The notes beneath the pieces were generated by a model. That model did not search any database. It had not been told where the DNA came from and saw only the letters and a program-made list of their open reading frames with translations. DNA of 62,123 nucleotides from an uncultured Pseudomonadota bacterium (GTDB taxonomy: Bacteria; Pseudomonadota; Gammaproteobacteria; Burkholderiales; Rhodocyclaceae), in the NCBI GenBank assembly GCA_946479855.1, contig CAMLHL010000007.1:1-62123 (forward strand), given 5' to 3'. Shown piece after piece: positions 28,176-37,600 of this stretch (its first letter is position 1; every line of letters starts with the position of its first letter). A program made the translations under genes and the position numbers.

Positions 28176-29459
28176 TTATTTCAGCGTGGCGAAATACGCC
28201 TCGGCGGCGGCGATGGTGGCGGCGATATCGGCGTCGCTGTGAGCGGCCGAGACGAAACCAGCCTCGAAGGCCGAGGGGGCGAAATAGTGGCCGGCGTCGA
28301 GCATGGCGTGGAAGAAGCGGTTGAAGGCTTCCTTGTCGCAGGCCAGCACTTCGTCGTAGGTGCCCGGACAGCGTTCGGCGAAGTAGAGGCCAAACATGCC
28401 GCCAATGTTCTGGGCCGAGAAAGCGACGCCGTGCTTCTGCGCGGCACCGACCAGGCCGTCGCACAGTGCCTTGGTCTTGGCGGCCAGGTTCTGATAGAAG
28501 CCGGGGGCCTGGATCAGCTTTAGCGTCGCCAGTCCGGCGGCCGTGGCGATCGGATTGCCGGACAGCGTGCCGGCCTGGTAGACCGGGCCGAGCGGGGCGA
28601 TCTGCTCCATGATTTCGCGCTTGCCGCCGAAGGCGCCGAGTGGCATGCCGCCGCCGACGACCTTGCCGAAGGTGGACAGGTCCGGGGTGATGCCGAACAG
28701 GCCCTGGGCACTCTTCAGATCGACCCGGAAACCGGTCATCACTTCGTCGAAAATCAGCACGGCGCCGTACTGCGTGCACAAATCGCGCATCGCCTTCAGG
28801 AATTCCGCCGTCGGGGCGATCAGGTTCATGTTGCCGACCACCGGCTCGACGATCACCGCGGCAATCCGGTCGGCGTTGCGAGCAAAGGCGTAGGCCAGTT
28901 GTTGCGGATTGTTGTATTCAAGGACCATGGTGTGCTGGGCCAGATCGGCCGGCACGCCGGCCGACGACGGATTGCCGAAAGTCAGCGCGCCGGAGCCGGC
29001 CTTGACCAGCAGGCTGTCGGAATGGCCGTGATAGCAGCCTTCGAACTTAATCAGCACGTCGCGGCCGGTATAACCGCGGGCCAGGCGGATGGCGCTCATC
29101 GTCGCCTCGGTGCCCGAGGAAACCAGGCGGACCATGTCCATCGACGGCACCAGTTCGCAAAGCAGGTCGGCAATCTCGACCTCCTTCTCGGTCGGCGCCC
29201 CGAAGGACAGGCCATCCACGACGGCGGCCTGGACGGCGGCAATCACTTCCGGATGGGCGTGGCCGAGGATCATCGGTCCCCACGAACCGACGTAGTCGGT
29301 GTACCACTTGCCATCGGCATCCTGCACTTTGGCGCCGACGCCCTTCTGGAAGAAGCAGGGGGTGCCGCCGACCGAACGGAAGGCGCGGACCGGCGAATTG
29401 ACGCCGCCCGGGATGTGGCGCTGGGCGCGTTCGAAGAGTTGCTGGTTGCGTGAGGTCAT
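28176..29459 (-). CDS. hemL: Glutamate-1-semialdehyde 2,1-aminomutase
   Basis: A 427-residue PLP enzyme making 5-aminolevulinate in the C5 haem pathway. The PLP lysine is in [17 protein letters not shown], near residue 265. The N-terminus [25 protein letters not shown] is canonical and sets the start. Its ATG overlaps the thiE stop by four bases, and sugE follows directly. Confidence 0.98.
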   Translation of the reverse strand: MTSRNQQLFERAQRHIPGGVNSPVRAFRSVGGTPCFFQKGVGAKVQDADGKWYTDYVGSWGPMILGHAHPEVIAAVQAAVVDGLSFGAPTEKEVEIADLLCELVPSMDMVRLVSSGTEATMSAIRLARGYTGRDVLIKFEGCYHGHSDSLLVKAGSGALTFGNPSSAGVPADLAQHTMVLEYNNPQQLAYAFARNADRIAAVIVEPVVGNMNLIAPTAEFLKAMRDLCTQYGAVLIFDEVMTGFRVDLKSAQGLFGITPDLSTFGKVVGGGMPLGAFGGKREIMEQIAPLGPVYQAGTLSGNPIATAAGLATLKLIQAPGFYQNLAAKTKALCDGLVGAAQKHGVAFSAQNIGGMFGLYFAERCPGTYDEVLACDKEAFNRFFHAMLDAGHYFAPSAFEAGFVSAAHSDADIAATIAAAEAYFATLK

Positions 29460-30091
29460 GGCTGGGTTTCCTCGAAAAGACGTTGGTAGGCGGCGGCGCG
29501 GGCGGTGATGTCCGGCGCGGCGAAAAGGTCGGTAATAACGGCGAGCAGGTCGGCGCCGGCGGCGATCAGCGGCGGCGCATTGGCCAGCGTGATGCCGCCG
29601 ATGGCGCAGGTCGTGCTGCCGAGCTCGCTTTTTGCCCGAGAATACAGGTCGACCGTCGCTTTCGCGGCATCCGGCTTGGTCGGCGAGGGATAGGCGGCAC
29701 CGAAGGCGACATAGTCGGCGCCGGCGCCGGTTGCCGCCTGCGCGGCGGCAAAGTCGGCGTAGCACGAGGCACCGAGGATTTTGTCCGGGCCGAGGATGGC
29801 GCGGGCGGCGCGCAGATGGCCGTCATCCTTGCCGAGATGGACGCCGTCGGCCTTGATCAGAACGGCCAGTGCCAGGTCGTCGTTGATCAGCAGTGTCGCG
29901 CCGTAGCGGCGAGTCAGCTCACGCAGCGCCCGGGCGCGGGTTACCTGCTCGGGCATGGCGCTCAGTTTGTCGCGGTATTGCACGAGGCGGCAGCCACCGG
30001 CCAGTGCCGCCTCGACATCGGCCAGCAGGCGGGCGCCGTCGGCGCAATCCGGGGTCACGGCATAGAGGCCGCGCAGCTTATGTCGGTTCAT
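29456..30091 (-). CDS. thiE: Thiamine-phosphate synthase
   Basis: A 211-residue TIM-barrel enzyme joining HMP-PP and THZ-P to thiamine phosphate. Pyrophosphate and substrate motifs are visible: [29 protein letters not shown] and [10 protein letters not shown]. The start [14 protein letters not shown] was chosen over one nine codons upstream. It overlaps thiD by 14 bases upstream and hemL by 4 downstream, so the three genes are translationally linked. Confidence 0.96.
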   Translation of the reverse strand: MNRHKLRGLYAVTPDCADGARLLADVEAALAGGCRLVQYRDKLSAMPEQVTRARALRELTRRYGATLLINDDLALAVLIKADGVHLGKDDGHLRAARAILGPDKILGASCYADFAAAQAATGAGADYVAFGAAYPSPTKPDAAKATVDLYSRAKSELGSTTCAIGGITLANAPPLIAAGADLLAVITDLFAAPDITARAAAYQRLFEETQP

Positions 30092-30941
30092 CGCCCGGTT
30101 TTTCCTCCACGGCTTCATCGCCGCCGCGCGCCCAGAAGAAGCGGTCGGGAATGAGTTGCCCCATGCCGGCGTGGAAGCCGTTCTTCAGCGTCTGCCAGGT
30201 ATAGTCCTGGGCATCGCGCACGGCGTCCTCGATGCTGGCCCCGCCGGCAATGCAGCCGGCGATGGCCGAGGCCAGGGTGCAGCCCGAGCCATGATAACTG
30301 CCCGGCAGGCGCTCCCATTCGTCGCGCCGCAGCATGCCCTCGGGACCGTACAAGGTATTGACCACCTGCGGCGTGTTCTCGTGCGTGCCGGTAATCAGCA
30401 CGTACTGGGCTCCCATCTCGATCAGGCGCTGGGCGCAGACGTCGATGGCCGGCTCGCTTTCATCCTCGTCGCTCTCGGCCAGCCGCCGGGCTTCCGGGGC
30501 GTTCGGCGTGAGCAGCGTAGTTTGCGGCAGCAGCATTTCGCGGATTGCCGAAATGATTTCCTCGCCCGACAGTTCGTCGCCCCGTCCGGAAGCCAGCACC
30601 GGGTCGAAGATCAAGGGGATTTCCGGATAGTCGGCAACGATCTCGGCCACCGCCAGCACGTTCTCGACGCTGCCCAGTACGCCGATCTTAAAGGCGGCGA
30701 CCGGCATGTCCTCGAGGATGGTCCGTGCCTGCTGCTCGACCAGTTCGGCGGCCAGCGGGTGCACGCTCTGGACGCCGACGGTGTCCTGTACGGTGATGGC
30801 GGTCAGGGCGGTCAGCGGATGGCAGCCGAGGCTGGCCAGGGTCAGCAGGTCGGCCTGGATGCCAGCGCCGGACGACGGGTCGCTGGCGGCAAAGACAAGG
30901 ACCAGCGGCGGGCTGGGCGGGGTGGTGGGGCTGGATGGCAT
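30078..30941 (-). CDS. thiD: Hydroxymethylpyrimidine/phosphomethylpyrimidine kinase
   Basis: A 287-residue ribokinase-fold enzyme phosphorylating HMP and [20 protein letters not shown] at the N-terminus is the family hallmark (usually [16 protein letters not shown]). [16 protein letters not shown] carries the anion hole and catalytic Cys region. It is first in thiD-thiE-hemL-sugE. No TPP riboswitch precedes it, unlike thiC. A -10-like TAAAAT is on the minus strand at 30994-30999. Confidence 0.95.
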   Translation of the reverse strand: MPSSPTTPPSPPLVLVFAASDPSSGAGIQADLLTLASLGCHPLTALTAITVQDTVGVQSVHPLAAELVEQQARTILEDMPVAAFKIGVLGSVENVLAVAEIVADYPEIPLIFDPVLASGRGDELSGEEIISAIREMLLPQTTLLTPNAPEARRLAESDEDESEPAIDVCAQRLIEMGAQYVLITGTHENTPQVVNTLYGPEGMLRRDEWERLPGSYHGSGCTLASAIAGCIAGGASIEDAVRDAQDYTWQTLKNGFHAGMGQLIPDRFFWARGGDEAVEEKPGDEPT

Positions 30942-31056
30942 CGATTTTCGCGCCCTTGGCGGTCGCGAAGGGAATTGGGTAAGATGGCCCCCGATTTTAT
31001 CCGAATCTGCAGGTTGCCGAATCGATCATTGGAAAGCCTTTTCGCTGATGACAGTG

Positions 31057-31087
31057 TTGATTTGCGGCCATACTTCCGTAGTATGAT
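31057..31087 (+). promoter_or_regulatory. Candidate promoter of the pilGHIJ-chpA operon
   Basis: TTGATT (31057-31062) and TATGAT (31082-31087) are separated by 19 bp, slightly long for sigma-70. It is the best plus-strand match in the thiD-pilG gap. Confidence 0.35.
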
Positions 31088-31133
31088 GTGCCGATAGCGA
31101 TAGTGCCTCAGCAGAGGCCCAGGGGACAAGGAA

Positions 31134-31544
31134 TTGACTGATTTATCCAGACTGCGCGGCGTCAGGGTTATGGTCATTGACGACAGCAACACGATACGGC
31201 GCAGTGCCGAGATATTTCTCGTCCAGGCCGGGTGTCAGGTTGTTCTTGCCGAAGACGGCTTCGATGCGCTGGCCAAGATCGCCGACCATCAGCCCAGCGT
31301 CATCTTCTGCGACATCATGATGCCGCGGCTCGACGGTTACCAGACCTGTTCCCTGATCAAGAAGAATCCGCGTTTCAAGGCCACGCCGGTGATCATGCTT
31401 TCGTCCAAGGACGGCTTGTTCGACCGGGCGCGGGGCCGCATGGTCGGTTCCGACCAATACCTGACCAAACCCTTTACCAAAGACAGCCTGCTGCAAACGG
31501 TCGCCACCTTTGCCTTGCCGGCTGAAACAGAATCCAATACGTAG
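31134..31544 (+). CDS. pilG: Twitching motility response regulator PilG
   Basis: A 136-residue single-domain receiver. The acidic pair is in VMVIDDSNTIRR, the phosphoacceptor Asp in IFCDIMMPRLDG, and the conserved Lys in YLTKPFTKDSL. It starts with TTG after AAGGA. As first gene of pilG-H-I-J-chpA it is probably the CheY-like output promoting pilus extension, as in Pseudomonas Pil-Chp. Confidence 0.92.
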   Translation: MTDLSRLRGVRVMVIDDSNTIRRSAEIFLVQAGCQVVLAEDGFDALAKIADHQPSVIFCDIMMPRLDGYQTCSLIKKNPRFKATPVIMLSSKDGLFDRARGRMVGSDQYLTKPFTKDSLLQTVATFALPAETESNT

Positions 31545-31558
31545 TCCAGGGAGACAAA

Positions 31559-31924
31559 ATGCCCGTCAAGAACATTCTTGTTGTCGACGATTCGCCTACC
31601 GAACGTTTTTTTACGGTCGATCTGCTGAGCAAGGCCGGTTATCAGGTCACCACCGCCGAAAACGGTGAAGAAGGGATCGCCATGGCCAAGGCCGGCAAAC
31701 CCGACCTGATCCTGATGGATGTCGTGATGCCCGGACTGAACGGCTATCAGGCCACCCGTACGCTGACTCGCGACGAAGACACCAAGAATATCCCGGTTAT
31801 CGTCTGCACCACCAAGGGGCAGGAAACCGACAAAATCTGGGGCCTGCGCCAGGGCGCCGTCGATTACCTCGTCAAGCCGCTGAATCCGGAAGAGTTGCTG
31901 CAACGCATCGCAGCCCTGCCGTAA
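31559..31924 (+). CDS. pilH: Twitching motility response regulator PilH
   Basis: A 121-residue CheY-like receiver. VVDDSPTERF holds the acidic residues, LILMDVVMPGLNGYQ the phosphorylated Asp and DYLVKPLNPEEL the Lys. In Pil-Chp systems PilH counterbalances PilG as phosphate sink or retraction signal. It lies 14 bases after pilG and 5 before pilI. Confidence 0.93.
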   Translation: MPVKNILVVDDSPTERFFTVDLLSKAGYQVTTAENGEEGIAMAKAGKPDLILMDVVMPGLNGYQATRTLTRDEDTKNIPVIVCTTKGQETDKIWGLRQGAVDYLVKPLNPEELLQRIAALP

Positions 31925-31929
31925 TCCAG

Positions 31930-32439
31930 ATGGCCCGGAAAACCAGTCTTCGCGATTTCCAGACCTATCTTGCCGGCCGCCTGAGCAACGCGGCCCGGGG
32001 TAAGGGTTCGTCCTGGCTCGGTGTCGAGGCCGGCGGCGAATCGTGGCTGGTTGATCTCTCCGATGGTGGCGAGATTGTACAGGCGTCGTTGCTCACGCCG
32101 GTCCCGCTGACGCGCCCATGGTTTGCCGGGATCGCCAATATTCGCGGCAATCTGCACGCCGTCGGTGATTTTTCCCTGTTTCGCGGCGGGCCGCCCATCG
32201 TCCAGAACGCCAATGCCCGCTTGCTGCTGATCGGTGCCCGCTATGGCGTCAATGCCGCCTTGCTCGTTTCGCGCATGCTCGGCCTGAAAAATCCTGACGA
32301 TTTCACCCCCGAGGCGGCGGATGTCGCAATGCCGGCCTGGGGCGCGCAGCGTTTTGCCGATACGCAGGGAAAAATCTGGCACAAGCTATCGGTGCGCGAA
32401 CTGCTTGCCGATCAGGATTTCATGAATATCGGGGTTTGA
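31930..32439 (+). CDS. pilI: CheW-like adaptor PilI
   Basis: A 169-residue CheW-domain protein that couples the chemoreceptor PilJ to the ChpA kinase at the inner membrane. Typical CheW features are WFAGIANIRGNLHAVGDFSLF and a C-terminal SVRELLADQDF. It lacks membrane helices. Position between pilH and pilJ supports the assignment. Confidence 0.9.
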   Translation: MARKTSLRDFQTYLAGRLSNAARGKGSSWLGVEAGGESWLVDLSDGGEIVQASLLTPVPLTRPWFAGIANIRGNLHAVGDFSLFRGGPPIVQNANARLLLIGARYGVNAALLVSRMLGLKNPDDFTPEAADVAMPAWGAQRFADTQGKIWHKLSVRELLADQDFMNIGV

Positions 32440-32478
32440 CCGCGGGCACTTGCTCACGTCCCCAAGTGGAGGAGTTCC

Positions 32479-34617
32479 ATGGCTTTCAGCTTCAAGTTTC
32501 CAAAGATTGGCGGTGCCGGCACTCAAGCCTCGTCCGCGCCGATGACCGTTGCGGCCGAAGCGTCGCGCAGCGGTCGCAGTCCGTCTGGAAAGCTGCCGTT
32601 GCCTGCCTTCCTGGCCGGACAGCCGGTCTTCCAGCAGATGAAAATGCTGGGCGGGGTATTCCTTGCCCTGATGCTGGTGATTGCCGGTCTGGTTTTTCAC
32701 GACAACCGGGAGTCCACGCACAACACTGCTTATATCGCGGCCTCCGGTGAAATGCGCATGCTTTCACAGCGCCTGGCCAAAGCCTCGTCGCTGGCCCTGC
32801 AGGGTAACACCGTTGCTTTTGCCCAGTTAAAGGAGTCGCGTGAAACCTTCGCCAAATTGATCGACCGGCTGACCAACGGCGGCGAGATCGGCGGGGTCAG
32901 CGTTCCCGGTTCGTCAAATGACGTCCGTCCGCAACTGGAGGCGCTGACCGAACGCTGGGCTTCGACCGACAAGGATGCCGAAACCGTCATCGCGCAAGAG
33001 AAAAATCTGGTTGCACTCGGCAAGAGCGTCGCCGTCATCGATGACAAGAACTCGGTCATGCTGGAACTGACCGAACAGATCGCGGCCCTGAAATTGCAGG
33101 CCGGTGCCTCGTCCCGGGAAATTGCGGCGTCCAACCAGCTGGTGATGTTGACGCAGCGAATCGCCAAGAATGCTTCGGCACTGCTCGTCGGTACCGAAAT
33201 CAACCCCGAAGTGGCTTTCCTGCTTGGCAAGGATACCAACGCCTTCCGCGATCTTCTGGCCGGTTTGAGCAAAGCTGGCAACGATGCCGACAGTCGTGCC
33301 AAGCTGGATGAACTCGAGGTCGCCTTCAAGGAATACCAGGGCGCTATTTCCAGCATTCTCGGCAACATGCAGCCGCTGGTCCTTTCCAAGCAGGCCGGTT
33401 CGCGGATTTTCCGCGAGAGCGAGGACTTGCTGAAGGCCACCGACGACCTGGCGCAGGGATACCAGCAGGGGCTGTCGGAACGTGGCCTGTATATCGTGGT
33501 GCTGATCGTCCTCACGGTCTTCGCCCTGGCGACCCTGGCCTTGCTGGCCAAGATCTACCTTGAAGATACCGAACGGCGTGCCGAGGCGGCCGAGCAGCAG
33601 CGCCAAGCCTCCGACCAGACCAATCGCGAAAACCAGGACGCTATTTTGCGCCTGATGAACGAACTGGGTGACCTGGCCGACGGCGATCTCACCGTTACCG
33701 CGACGGTGAGCGAGAACATCACCGGCGCCATTGCCGACTCGATCAATTACACCATCGAAGAGCTCCGTGTGCTGGTCGGCCGGATCAACGACGCGGCGAA
33801 CCGGGTAACGGCGGCGACCGAAATCGCCCGCCTGAACTCCGCCCAGCTGCTTGATGCCGCCGAGCGGCAATCGACCGAGATTCAGGAAGCTGGCCAGTCG
33901 GCGCTGGAAATGGCGCGTTCGATGACCGAAGTGTCGAGTAACGCGACGCAATCCGCCCAGGTGGCTCGCCAATCGCTGATGGCTGCTGAAAAGGGGACGC
34001 AGGCGGTGCAGGATTCGATCAAGGGCATGAACGAGATTCGCAACCAGATCCAGGAAACCTCGAAACGGATCAAGCGTCTCGGCGAGAGTTCGCAGGAAAT
34101 CGGCGAAATCGTTGAGCTGATTTCCGACATTACCGAACAGACCAACGTACTGGCCTTGAATGCCGCCATTCAGGCCGCTTCGGCCGGCGATGCCGGACGT
34201 GGCTTTACGGTGGTTGCCGAGGAGGTGCAGCGACTGGCCGAGCGTTCGGCCGAAGCCACGAAGCAGATCGCAGCAATTGTGAAGACGATTCAGACTGACA
34301 CCCAGGATGCCGTTTCCGCCATGGAGCAATCCACCCGCGGTGTGGTTGAGGGGGCAAAACTTTCCGACGCCGCCGGTCAGGCGCTGTCGGAAATCGGCCA
34401 GGTGTCGCGCGATCTTGCAGACCTGATTCAGAGCATCTCCTCCTCGACGCAGAATCAGGCCAATTCGGCCAGTCAGGTGGCGCGACTGATGCAGGACATT
34501 CTCAACGTTACCGAACAGACGACGGCCGGCACGCAGCGCACCGCCGAGGCGGTCGATGAGCTGACCGCACTGGCTTCCGAACTCAAGGGTTCCGTTGCCG
34601 GCTTCAAGGTGGACTGA
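32479..34617 (+). CDS. pilJ: Methyl-accepting chemotaxis protein PilJ
   Basis: A 712-residue transmembrane receptor of the pilus chemosensory system. Order: a Ser/Ala-rich N-tail, first membrane helix ~55-75, periplasmic PilJ/NIT-like domains with the repeated motifs [16 protein letters not shown] and [16 protein letters not shown], second helix ~340-360, HAMP, then the cytoplasmic signalling hairpin [20 protein letters not shown]. It senses surface contact or pilus retraction in Pseudomonas; the same is assumed here. Confidence 0.95.
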   Translation: MAFSFKFPKIGGAGTQASSAPMTVAAEASRSGRSPSGKLPLPAFLAGQPVFQQMKMLGGVFLALMLVIAGLVFHDNRESTHNTAYIAASGEMRMLSQRLAKASSLALQGNTVAFAQLKESRETFAKLIDRLTNGGEIGGVSVPGSSNDVRPQLEALTERWASTDKDAETVIAQEKNLVALGKSVAVIDDKNSVMLELTEQIAALKLQAGASSREIAASNQLVMLTQRIAKNASALLVGTEINPEVAFLLGKDTNAFRDLLAGLSKAGNDADSRAKLDELEVAFKEYQGAISSILGNMQPLVLSKQAGSRIFRESEDLLKATDDLAQGYQQGLSERGLYIVVLIVLTVFALATLALLAKIYLEDTERRAEAAEQQRQASDQTNRENQDAILRLMNELGDLADGDLTVTATVSENITGAIADSINYTIEELRVLVGRINDAANRVTAATEIARLNSAQLLDAAERQSTEIQEAGQSALEMARSMTEVSSNATQSAQVARQSLMAAEKGTQAVQDSIKGMNEIRNQIQETSKRIKRLGESSQEIGEIVELISDITEQTNVLALNAAIQAASAGDAGRGFTVVAEEVQRLAERSAEATKQIAAIVKTIQTDTQDAVSAMEQSTRGVVEGAKLSDAAGQALSEIGQVSRDLADLIQSISSSTQNQANSASQVARLMQDILNVTEQTTAGTQRTAEAVDELTALASELKGSVAGFKVD

Positions 34618-34636
34618 CGGATATTGATCGCGAGAG

Positions 34637-37600
34637 ATGATGAACGCGGCAACTGAATTCGATTTGGGACCCCTGACCTGGGTCAAGGGGGAGATTGATC
34701 TGGCGCTGGAGCGCGCCGGGGAGGCTTTCGGTCTCTACGTGGCGGGAGCCGACGTCACGCAACTCAAATTCTGCCGCACCCATGTGCACCAGGTGCACGG
34801 CGCCTTGGCGATTGTCGGTCTGGATGGCATTACCCAGGTCACCGAGTCACTGGAAGCCTTGCTGCTGGCGGTCGAGGAAGCCCGGCCGGTCACTGATGCC
34901 CAGACCGTGGTACCCCAGGTTCTGGCCGGCATCCATTTGTATCTCGATGAACTGATGGCCGGGGAGCCGAATCAGCCGCTTCGCCTGCTGCCGGTTTACC
35001 TTGCTTTGGCCAAGGCGCGCGGCCTGGCTTCGGCACGGGCCAGCGATCTCTTTTTTCCGGATATTTCCCTGCGCCCGCCGAAGCGGACCGCTAACGCCGT
35101 GGATCTGGCCCCGGATCAGTTGCATCAGCTCCTGAAAACCGAGCGGGCGCGCTATCAGAAGGGCCTGCTCCGCTGGCTGACCAAACCGGCTGAAGCTGAA
35201 GCCGGGCGGCAAATGATGCTCGACGCCCTCGGCAACATCGAGGCGACCCAGGAATCCCAGGCAGCCCGTTCATTCTGGTGGACGGCCCAGGCTTTCATCG
35301 AGGCGCTGAAGGACCCGGCAGTCAGCGCCGACGGCTCGGTGCGTCAGGTTAGTGCCCGCATCGACCAGCAAATCCGTCGCCTGCTCGAAGGTTCGAACAG
35401 CCTGGCCGAGCGTTTGATGCGCGAAGCGCTTTACCATGTCGCCCAGGCGTCGTCGGGGCTGAGCAGCATGGTCTCGCAGGCGCAGTCGACTTTCAGCTTG
35501 CCATCCCAGCTTCCCGGACCGACATCGATCAGCGTGGCGGCACCGCAAGATGCCGTGTTACGGCGACTGCGCGAGGCGCTCGCCACGACCGAAGAGATCT
35601 GGAACAAGGTTTGTTCGGGCAGTGCGGCCAGCCTTCCCGGCTTTGCCGAGCAGGCCCGGACGGTCACCGCACTGACTGAGGAAATTGCCCAGACCGATCT
35701 CAAACGGCTTGGCCAAGGACTGGCGGCGGTGGCCAACTGGCTGACCGAGGACCCGTCGCGCTATACCGATTCAGTGGCGATGGAAGTGGCAACGGCTATT
35801 CTGCTCCTGCAGAATGCGCAGGAAGGCTTCAAGCGCCTGGGTACCGATTTTGCCCAGCAGGTCGACCTGATGGTTGCCCGGCTGTATGCCTGCATCGCCG
35901 GCAAGCCTGCAGCTGACGAGGCGCTGCCGCTGCTCGACGAAATGACCCGTCGAGCCCAGGAAAAGCTCCTGATCAGCCAGGTCGCCCGCGAAATCCAGAA
36001 CAATCTGGCGCAAGTCGAGCAATCGCTCGACGCCTTTTTCCGCGATGCTTCGCCGGGTCAGGACCTGGCGCCACTCGATGGCCCGCTGAAACAGATCGCA
36101 GGTGCGCTGGCCATGCTCGGCCATATGGGAGCGGCAGCCAGCGTCAAGGCTTGCAACGAGCAGATCCACCGTTTCGCGCAACCCGATGCCCAGCCTGGCC
36201 CGGATGATTTTGAAGAAATTGCCCAACAGCTGTCCTTGCTAGGCTTCTTCGTCGATGCCCTACCCAGCGGCGAAAACGATTTCGAAGCCTTCGTCGCACG
36301 CATGCAGGGCGGCGCGAAAGACATCGCTGACACTGAGAAGGACTCATCAGTTGCCGCTCCGGCAGCGAGTGTCGAAACAGAGCTTGCCCAGCAGACCCGC
36401 GAGACCCACGCCTTGGTCGAGGCGCTGAAAGAGGCCCCGGAAGACGAGCATCTGCAGCAGGAACTCAAGCAGAATCTGCAGGCGATTCAACAGGATGCCG
36501 ATCTGGTTGCCAATCACGAGCTGGTGGAAACCGCCAAGGCCGCCCTGGAAGCTTTGAAGACAGGCGATCTGGCGAGCGAGCAAGTTGATGCGGCGCTGGC
36601 CGCGCTCAAGCCGCAGCAGCCGGAAGCGCTGCAGCCGTCCGCCGCGACGCTGGAACTGGCCGAATCCACCCACGAGGCCATCGATGCCGAGCTGTTGTCG
36701 ATCTTCCTCGAGGAAGCCAACGAAGTCCTGGCGACAATGGGCGAGCAGACGAAAATCCTGGCCGTCGACCCGCACAATATCGAAGCCCTGACAGTTATCC
36801 GCCGTTCCACCCATACCCTCAAGGGCAGCGGTCGCATGGTCGGCCTGACTGATCTCGGCGAAGCAGCGTGGGAAGTGGAGCAGACGCTGAATCTCTGGTT
36901 GCGCCAGGATCAATGGGCGACGCCGGAACTGATGCGGATGATCGAAGCGGAGCATGCGCTGTTTTCGGACTGGGTGCGCTATCTCGAAGCCGGCCAGGGC
37001 GTTGCCCCCGATCCGCGGCCGCTGGTCGCGCTGGCCGCACAACTGCGTGGCGTCGAGGCGCCGCTCGTCCCGGCGCTCAAGACGCCGGTGTTGCCCGAAC
37101 CCCCTGTTGTCCCGGAGGAAACCGCACCGGAGATCAGCCTGTCGTTCGAGTTTCCGGCCATCGAACTGTCGGACGAGGAAATCGCCGAGCCCCCGCCCGT
37201 CGCTGAAATCGTTGAAGAGGCGCCCATCGAAGAATCGGCGATCGAATTGCCGGAGCTGGAGCCTTCGCCGATCGAAGCGGCGCCGCCGGCCGTGCAGGAA
37301 ATCGCTGTTCCGGAAATGGAAGTGTTGCGGTCGACTCCGGAAAACGAGGAATTTTCGGCCGATACGCCGCCGACCGTGACCGCGTCCCCGACTCTCTACG
37401 ACATTTTCCGCGAAGAAGCGCGCGGCCATCTGCAAACGCTGGTCGACAGCTATGCCGCCCTCGACGCCAATCCGACCGGGGCGACCACCTTCGAAATGAC
37501 GCGGGCTGCGCACACCCTCGGCGGTATCGCAGCGACGGTTGGCCTGATGCCGCTCCATCACCTGGCCATCGCTCTGGAACATGCCCTGTTGCGCCGTGAC